A DNA stretch of 64,000 nucleotides. It comes from Aplectana chamaeleonis (taxonomy: Eukaryota > Nematoda > Chromadorea > Rhabditida > Cosmocercidae). This document shows, piece after piece, positions 53,401 to 62,400 of this stretch; position 1 is the first letter of the stretch, and every line of letters starts with the position of its first letter. The stretch covers positions 930,001-994,000 of the forward strand of contig JAPDOI010000150.1 of assembly GCA_029168955.1 (NCBI GenBank), written 5' to 3'. The notes under the pieces are model-generated. The model searched no databases. It was not told the DNA's origin and saw nothing but the letters and a program-made list of their open reading frames with translations. The position numbers and the translations under genes are program-made.

Positions 53401-56400
53401 TCCCCCAATGTGGTGACTTTAAGGAGGCAGCCAACCTGAGGTCGGTGACGCGTAGATGCCTCTTAAGGTCGCGACCCTAGAACGAGAGTCATTCTTGAAG
53501 AGTAGCGTTGAATGCAAAACTCTCAATTGTCGACGTATTTGAACCAGCACCGCACCATCCTATGAGATGGATGCCCAACACAGCGCCTTAGACCACTAGG
53601 CCACAAGTTCATGTTCAGGGACCCATTCTGTTATCTTACATACACTCCCTCCACAGTTCTTCGTATTCATTGTAACTTTGATCGAACTAGCAGTAGTAAA
53701 TATAGGTTTCGGGAGCGTGCAAACGTGTCTATCTTTCAGATTTTATAAGTTTCCAATCTTTGATGATGATGTTTCGGAATTTTCTCTAAAATCATCGAAG
53801 CGAGAGAATGTTAGATTCAAAAAACGATTTTGAAATATTTTGGTGGATGCCCTCTTACCACTGAACCACGATACACAATACTTTGTAGTATGATTTTCGA
53901 GGAGCAAACCTCGTGTGTTTGTCACAATGTACCAAAAAATTCAATGGATTTTTTGAATTATGAACTGTTTTTCTCCTTGGTCTGTTTCATGCTCCCCAGT
54001 CAACATAGAAAGAAGTGAACTTGAAGCGAAAGGGGAAAACGATGTTTAGATAAAAGCCGCACTTAGATGAACTATTATACAGCATTTAGTAATTAGTACA
54101 CGCGGATCACGTAAGTTTCATGCATTTTCTGAAAAAACGAAACCGTTTTTCAGCCATCTTTCTTAGATGGCTTTCTAAGCAAATCTGATTTTATTTGTGG
54201 TGAGCGATTATTGGAAAAAATTTTGAAAATGGTTGAATATAGCCACAGCAACTTTTAGGAATTGGAAGTTGAGCTTAGCATAGGACTAAAGCACGTAAAA
54301 TCTATAAAGAAGAAGGGTTCATGACAGCTACGTACAACTTGACGTTAATCTCCCACTAATCTTCGCCAGGAATCATTGAAACATCAGTAACACCTTCGAA
54401 CGTTTCGCCTGTCATTCCTATCAGCTGGCAGCGGAGCTGGATGGCCGCCAGCCGGCGGGTCCAATTTTTCCTTGCCCACCTAGACAACGAGATTGGCCGC
54501 CGTCCTGTGCTGGGGTGATAAGTGGACAGCGGACTGGTCGGTTCGAAAGCGCTCCACTGCCCTTTCTTGGAGCGCACTTGGCTCAAAAAGTCATTACTAT
54601 TGGACGTGCTCGACCCTATGACCGCGGTATCGACCCAGCTCCTCTTCGCTCCGCGCGCTAATTCTCTTTCCTCTGCGGCGGTGAGCGATAGTCACCACCC
54701 GTTTCTTGCAGTCAGCCACCTCACAAAAGAACGCCCACTGCTCCCAGGTGGCTGACTGCAATGGTCATTAACTTGAGCGCCGCCTGTGCATTTCTATGCC
54801 GGTCCGTCCATATTGATAGCCGAGACGTGAATGACCCAATCACCACGCAGTGACAGCCGGTAGCTGCCACCTTTCGGGGGATTGCTACTGGCCCTGATGT
54901 TGGCGCCCCAGGATGGTTCCCTCCTATATCTCTCTCATTCGGAGGAATTGAAAGCTCGCGCTTAGAAGGTTCAATACATGGTACGTCTACTTCATAATTA
55001 TGTTGAGATCTCAAATTTTGTCCCTAAGCTAGGACTGTGTCTTTAATAAGAGCTGCAAAAAAAGAGATTCTCGCAGATTAGAATGTCTCTTCGGGTCATT
55101 CGTTACTACTCGTTTCTGTTCAGGAATTATCCACAAATCTAGCTCTCTTAACCTGAGTTTCCCAATATTCTCACCCGCTTCAGAAAGGGGCATCCCCATC
55201 CCCACTCATTCGCTTTCATACCAGCGTGTGTTTCACCCTGCTCACAAGAGAAGTCTGGCTCACATGGCTGTAAACGCATCTGCAAAAGCGACTTGAATTT
55301 TTGGTACCTCTTGGGCCTTCTCAGTGAACCTGCGCAGTTTCCCTCCCCCGTGCTGCAGGTTCCAAGATGTTACAAGCTCAGTACAGTCGCTTCTTGTGCT
55401 TTTGTGCCTTCCAAATGCGCATTAGCCTTTCAAAAATCCGAAAACCGACTCAGTAGGTGTTTTTAGCGCCCTAAACTCCCCCCTGACCAGAAATTCGTTG
55501 TAGGCACGTTTTCTAAACTTTGTACAGAGTGAGGGCGTTTTGGATTTTTGGTTGAGCGCTTACCTATACCAAATAGAGGGCTCTGGAAGCGTTTCAAAAA
55601 ATGTTTCAGATTTAACTTTAAACTCTCTCTCAGGGATTACTCGGAGCGCTTATCACGAATTTGAGTTTTATATAACGATTCTCCAAAGTTTTTGACCAAA
55701 ATCGTTTAAAGCTTTCAATGGTGGAAAAATTTGAGGGCAAAACGCGACTTTTTATGACGTTCGTAACGCTACTATAGAACTCTGTCTTTAAGCTAGGTGC
55801 ACCACACCTAGAGGTTTCGTGTGCTAACAATAAGAGCTGTCGCTCTCGGAGGAAGTGGTTCCTTAATGGAGAATTTAGATATTCACAGCATTATCAGTCT
55901 GCTGTCAATCGTTGGCAAAGTCTTCATGAGAGTTATTCAGAACAAGTCCAGCGCCATCGTGAGCAAACTGGTCGCAAAGAGCAGGCGGGATTCCGACCAT
56001 GGAGAAGCTGCAGTGATCAGATCTTCGCACTTCGACAGGTCATGCAAGAGAGAATTCGCTCTGGAAAACGTGTCGTTGTCACATTGATGGCCATTAAATT
56101 TGCATTCGATTGTATTCACTGGCAAGCGCTATAGAGAGCACTTGAAAGCGAGCATATACCGTAGAAGATAGTCAAGCTCCCCTGGGAAACGTACGAAGGA
56201 ACCACCAGTTCCGTACGCGTTGGAAACAAGTTGTCCGAGGTGTTTACGGTTAGTGCTGAAGTTCGCTAGAGCGACGTGGTTGCGCCGTTGCTCTCAAAAT
56301 CTGTTGTGGACGCTATTATGAGAAAGGTCTTTGAAGCAGAAGAGGCGTTCAATATGGAAGTCATAAGCATGTCTCAGATCTGAAGTTTGCGGATGGAGTC

Positions 56401-59400
56401 GCAGCGTTCAAGTATACCGATGCGGAGGCAACGGCTTTGATGAGTGATGTGGCGCAGGTTGCAAGCTCTTACGGCTTGAGAATAAACCAGGAGAAGACCA
56501 AAGTCATGAAATGGAATGGGTCGCCTGCATCTGTGCACTTCAAAAGAACCGAACTTCAGGAGGACAAGGAGTTCCAATACCTTTGCTCAATTGTGCAGGA
56601 GCGAAAACTTGCGGCCACCGCAGAGGTGTGCAGCAGAATTGAGCAGGCGTCTACTGCGTTTGCATCACTTGATTAGTGTCTGTGAAGGAAAAACAACGTC
56701 TCACTGGAGACCAAAGTAAGATTGTACCGAGCGCTGATAATTCCCAAACTACTGTACGACTCGGAAACATGAACTCTGCTAAAGTCAGACCTCGTCAAGC
56801 TAGAAGTCTTCCAGATGCGATGTTCGCGCCAGTTCCTTGGGATTACGATTCACGACCGTGTCCGCAACGACGATATAAGAAAGAGAAGCATGGATCAACC
56901 GAATGTCGGAGAACAGCCGCAGACAATATTGCGATTGTTTGGGCATGTATGTAGGTTGGATACTACTCGTCTCCCGTATAGTAAGCTTGGGACCGCCCGA
57001 TCTCAACACGAGCTGCACCCCATCTCGAGGCTGGAATAACTTGAAGAAGACGTTTTCACACAGTTTCCTAACCTTTCTTAAAATTACTTGTTGCCTATGA
57101 TCCGAATTAGCGATGAATCTCTGAATTAAAACTCTAGCCAGACCCTGTGTTCAAGCTGTCTGTTTCGAATTCGAGAAGTAACCTTTCATATCAGTCATAT
57201 TAGAAGTTGCGAGAGGCGCTCACCTGGAAAATCTTATGGGGAATGAACACTGTTCCACACTTGGGCCTGCAGTCATTTTCGCAAAGCATCTCTCCAGATG
57301 AAGTCTCGAAATACGTGTCCTTTTCACATTCTCTGAAAAAACTGTGTCATTGAACACAAGATGGGTGACTGAAATCGTGAAGTTTTGGTTAAATGGAGCA
57401 TAGTATGATGATTCTGTGGTGCTCATTTTCAAGGCTAATGGGTACAGTGGTATGATACCACTTCCCATAAAATATGCGATATCTAAACTCGGAAAGCTTG
57501 AATCTGTTCGCACTGCTTAAAATCGTACTTGTAGCAACACATGTTTTCATGCTTGAAAAACTTCCTCCTTGTATTTTCTACCCTTTTTTTCGATTTTCAG
57601 ACCGTTGAAAAATGTTGTGACCAGCCTTTTCCCCCATAATCGAAGCCGGAAAACTGTAACGAATTGTAAATGGAATAAATGGAGCTTAATTTGGTGAGTC
57701 GACAGGGCTACCACGCAGTCTAACAGATCCAAACAAACACTGTGGAATGCTATCGTAAGGAATCTTGAACATTTGAATGCCGCTCGAGGCCTAATTCTCA
57801 AAGATTTGCTGCTGAAGCCCAGATACGAACATGATTTGCCAGCCAATTGCATTCACTCAACGAGCAGGGTACTCTCTATAGGTTCCCGATAATGCGTAGG
57901 TCCGCACTCCGTGCTGGAAAAAACCAGGGTATTCATACTATCTTCCTCCAACCAAGTGCTTGTCGGTGCAATTACATGGCAGGAAGCATTGTCAGGCTTA
58001 AAAATCAGTGTGTTGAATTTTTCCCTTCGGAGAAAGGTGTCGAGTCGCTGTGGGACCTCATGAAATGGTCTTTTAATGCTCTGCAGAGTTTATCCGAGTG
58101 GGAAAATCTTTGAGCTGGGAGGTGCCATGACTACCTCCGAAAATGCGGCGTAAGAAAAATCACAAATCCGTCCTTTCGTCTCTCCAAATATGAACTGAAC
58201 CATCCAGGTCATCAATCTTGAACTTTTTCTCATGGGGAAACAACGCTTGTTAATTGAGGAACTATTTTTCGTCAAGAGAAGGTTTACAAAATAAAGCCAA
58301 TTCTTTGTCCAATCTGTCCCTATGCCCCGTTGAGAGGAACTCATTCAAAAAGCCTTATGAGTAGCATTGATAATGAGGACCGAAGTTGCCTCCAATGTAG
58401 CAGAGACAAGGTGGACTGCGCGGGTTTCTTCATTTACCAGGGCTTACCTTACATTTTCCGTGGGCTTTTATAAAACCATGTGTTGATAGTTATTGGTATG
58501 AGACACAGCATTGATTATCCAACTTCCGAATCCCCTAGATATTTACAGGAGATTTCCAAAAGTGGGCATTCTCATAGATAAAAGATAAAAGGGGTACACG
58601 ATTGGGAATTTTCAGGATGTTCGAAAATATTGTCTCCGATTAGGCTGAAAAGTTGTTTCCAGGAGTCGTTCTGGGTGCTGATTACCAATCTGAGGCCCTT
58701 TCTTGAATATTAAAAAAACCCTATCTGATTTTGTCCGACGCTTCAAAATGGGGGGAACTTCGCTGACAAAGCGCGACCTTTGACGATTTCGAGAATGCTA
58801 CGATCAAATCGCCTCAAAACCTGCACATAGGGGGAACAATACTAGACGGGGGAGAGAGGCACCAAACATTCAAGACAGAAATGGAATGAATCACCGATCG
58901 GCAACGCTATCAATCGAAGTATTTCTATAGAGTTCTCATAATAACAATGGGTGAATGGGGCTGCCTCATACAAATCTGCAACCCGTTTATCGATTTTCGA
59001 TAGATTTTTGTAGGTCACGGTGGGTGTACGGTAGCTCGGTCAAAGTCTCGTTATTGGCTCAAAATTTCTTAGTGGGTGTTATTTGGGGCGCTGAACACGA
59101 ATCCAATTTTAGACATTCGGAACTTTAGACATTTGAAGGTACTCAGGAAATCGTGGTTGTCACATGGAGGCGGCATGTAAGTCGAGCGCTTGAGTCTGAC
59201 GGTCTGCGTCACTAACTGCTTGTCCCGTCACACCACAACAGAAAGTGCAAAACTTTGCGAAATATACTCCGTCACTTCCGAGTCACAACAGAAACAAGAA
59301 AATGTGATGAATTTTGGCTTCGCGGATACAACGGGAGGCTAATTTGCCCTCCATGTCACAAAAGGCAGGAGTTGTGGGCTCCAGGTGACAACCGGGATTT

Positions 59401-62400
59401 CCTGGGTAGGTAACGAAAGTTAAAAGGCATTATGACTACCACAACCTACAGTAACCCTAAGTCTGGCGAGGAATATACTCCAGATTCGGGTTCAGCACCC
59501 TAAATAAACCACAGTTGAAAGCTTAAAGCCGAAGCCAAAAATTTTTTTCGATACACCCCGAAAATTTCGTGATGGGAAGCCCTTACCTTTTTTGAAGCAA
59601 TGAAAACACCATTTTTGGGAATCCCAGCAGCCACTGAGGGAATTTCAAGCACGCGTCGTTTATGTGCTGTCACAGACCTACAGCAACAACAATTTGTTTT
59701 TCCAAATCTCCGCGAGAAGTTTAAAGGCATGGTTCTCGATAAAATCGATTATTGTGCTATTATAATGAAAAGGTAGATCTGGCCATCACAAAAGTGAAAA
59801 CTAATACAAAATTGGGAAAAAAAAGCGTACAAGGGAACCACAATAAGTCATAGTGACCATTCCAAATGAAATGCACTTTTCTAGAACCATTTTCGGACGA
59901 AAAGTCCGAATATGTCCACCGCAGCTGCCTAGGCCCACTTTGGAGAAAGTTATAGGCATTTTTTTCTCTGATTTTCGTACTTATTGTACCCTCCATTATT
60001 TTTGCGGATTTTCGGTTGGGCGTTTATTTATACCAATTAGAGGGCTCTCGAAGCGTTTTATGAAAAATTTCCAGATTTGACTGAAAATTCGCTCTGGTGG
60101 GTTATTTGGGGTGCTAATCACGAATCTGAGGTCCATTTATCAATTTTCCGAAGTTTTAGACTGTACTCGTTCACAGATTCCCATCGGGGGAGTATTTGAT
60201 GGCAAATCGCGACTTTCGACGATTTCCGGAGTGCTTCTATAGAATATGCTCAAGTTATTTCTCTGGGGGTTATTTGGAGTGCTGAACACGAATCTGATGT
60301 CGGTTTATCGATTATCGGAATATTGAGGTAGGTTTTGTCTCCTTAATGGCATGTTACCTGCCGTAACCTATAGTAAAAAAAAATTGGGCAAGCAAACCCC
60401 AGATTCGTGTTCAGCACCCCAGATTACTCCTACATACATGTTTTTAGCATTAGGAGAAAAATTAAAAAACACCCTAAAAATCCCATGGGGGGCCTTACCT
60501 TGCCGCTAAGCTTTGGAAAACGCTCATAACTTTTTTCAGAGTGGGTCTAGGCAGCTGCGATGGGCATTTTCGGACTTTTCGTCCAAAAATGGTTCTAGAA
60601 AAGTACATTTCATTTGGAATGGTCACTATGACCTATTGTGGTTCCATTGCATACGCTGCAGGGGCTTTTCCTTGAAAGCAGGAAAAGCCCTTGCAGGTTA
60701 TAAATTGTATCCAATTCAAAAAATTTCAAATTTTCGGTACATGATAACTGATAAATCAAAAGTCGCGGATAACCGTCTCAAAGGAATAGACCCAAAATAA
60801 CAACATCAGATAAGCGGAGGCATTCGGATAGAGAGGCAAAACGGATAGTCGGATGCCGGGTCAATCCGAAGAATACGTTACTTTTCGGTGATTTTGGATT
60901 TGAGTCACACGGATTTTGTCCCTTTTTCATTTATTTATATTTTGTATTACTAGGATTTCGACTTTTTTTGAAGACTCGAAATTCGAATACGAGTCGGATA
61001 CACAGTCGGATATAAGCTCGGATACAAGTTGGTATGATGCACTCTGGCGAAAACCTTCAAGAAACGAAAGGTTTTTCTACCTTACCATGATTGAACAATT
61101 CACTGATAATCATTTTTAGCTCAAAATATTTAGATGCCAATCCTATTCTGAAAAATATGTTCATTCTTCACGATATCTTCAGATTGAGTGTAATGTTGAA
61201 GCATTAGTGTGAATGAGCATCATTAGTACCAATCAGGAATGTGCGGCAATTGACGTTTGCAGTTTGTCGTTTGCCGGCCATTTTTCAGACTTTTTTACCG
61301 TATGTCAACATTTCTGTTAATTTTCCGGCAAAATCGGCAAAATATTGAAAGGAACCGCAACCTATGCTCACTACCATGTAGGCACTAGGGTTGATCCGAA
61401 TATCCGTTGTTCGCTCAACCGTTGTCCGAGGTTTCGATTTGTCTGAGGTGGTAGTAAATGCGCTCAAAAACGCTCCTCCACTCGCGGTAATTTCGCGGTA
61501 AACTACAGCTAAGCGCGAGCTTTCAATTTGACGATTTTCAAGAAAGGGACCACACATTGCTGAAACTACGCACTCGCATGCCACGTTATGAGCCGCTAGA
61601 TGTGCATGGTGTGAAAAAAAAATCCCCAAAAAAGATTCATTCTGTTTTTTTAGAAAAAAAATTGATTGAGGTAAAATTTTTCTGGAGATTTTTTTTACCG
61701 TTTTCAGCTCGCGGTAAACTCGCTCAAATTGTAACTTAGAAGGCCGAATACACGCTCGTAAAAGTGGTCGAGCTAACAACGTAAATCGAACGGTATGGCC
61801 CATAACATAATGCCTACGCATATTGAAGAGTCAAAAACAACCCACAATGCCGCTACATGAGTAGCAAGTTTGGCCCCGCCCGTATTCTCACGCCCCTGTA
61901 TTTGACCCCTCCTCCGAAGTTGCTGGGTAATCCTCACCATCGGTACTGTTAGTGGATTGCCTAACAGGTGAACCACACACGTCACTGACGGCGAGGATGA
62001 CCCAGCAACCTTGCATCGGAGAAGGAAGGCAAATACAGGGGGCGTGAAAATACGGGCGGGGCCAAACTTGCTACTCATGTAGCGGTAAAGTCATAACTTA
62101 AAAATGGATTACTGCGTGCACCCTTCTGCGCATCTGTCGACTTTTTCCCTTCCGCATACACTAGTCCACAGCAGATTCCTTTGCCAGATATATTTCTAGT
62201 AAACTTGTTGAAATGTCTTTAATGTTACCGTGTTTTAAAACTAGAAAGGCACACGTCTGTATGATTCTAGAACTACGAATAGGTGAAATTTGATGGGAAA
62301 AAAAGATGTGGGTCCTCCACCGCGACATTCAATTTTATAAGCAATGTTACAAATGAAACTGAGAAACTTCCATGTTAGCCTTTGCTCGGTTCTCTCTCTG

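Noticed and set aside
53743..53925. Minus-strand frame with a VTNTRG..YC stretch considered as the M8 DFV block
   Set aside because: No acceptor at the right place. A better segment with the full TDFV..AYAAFC pattern was found at 50449-50560.
61285..61821. 178-codon minus-strand open frame
   Set aside because: Runs through AT-rich intron into a family 3 MITE; no domain and low-complexity basic composition.
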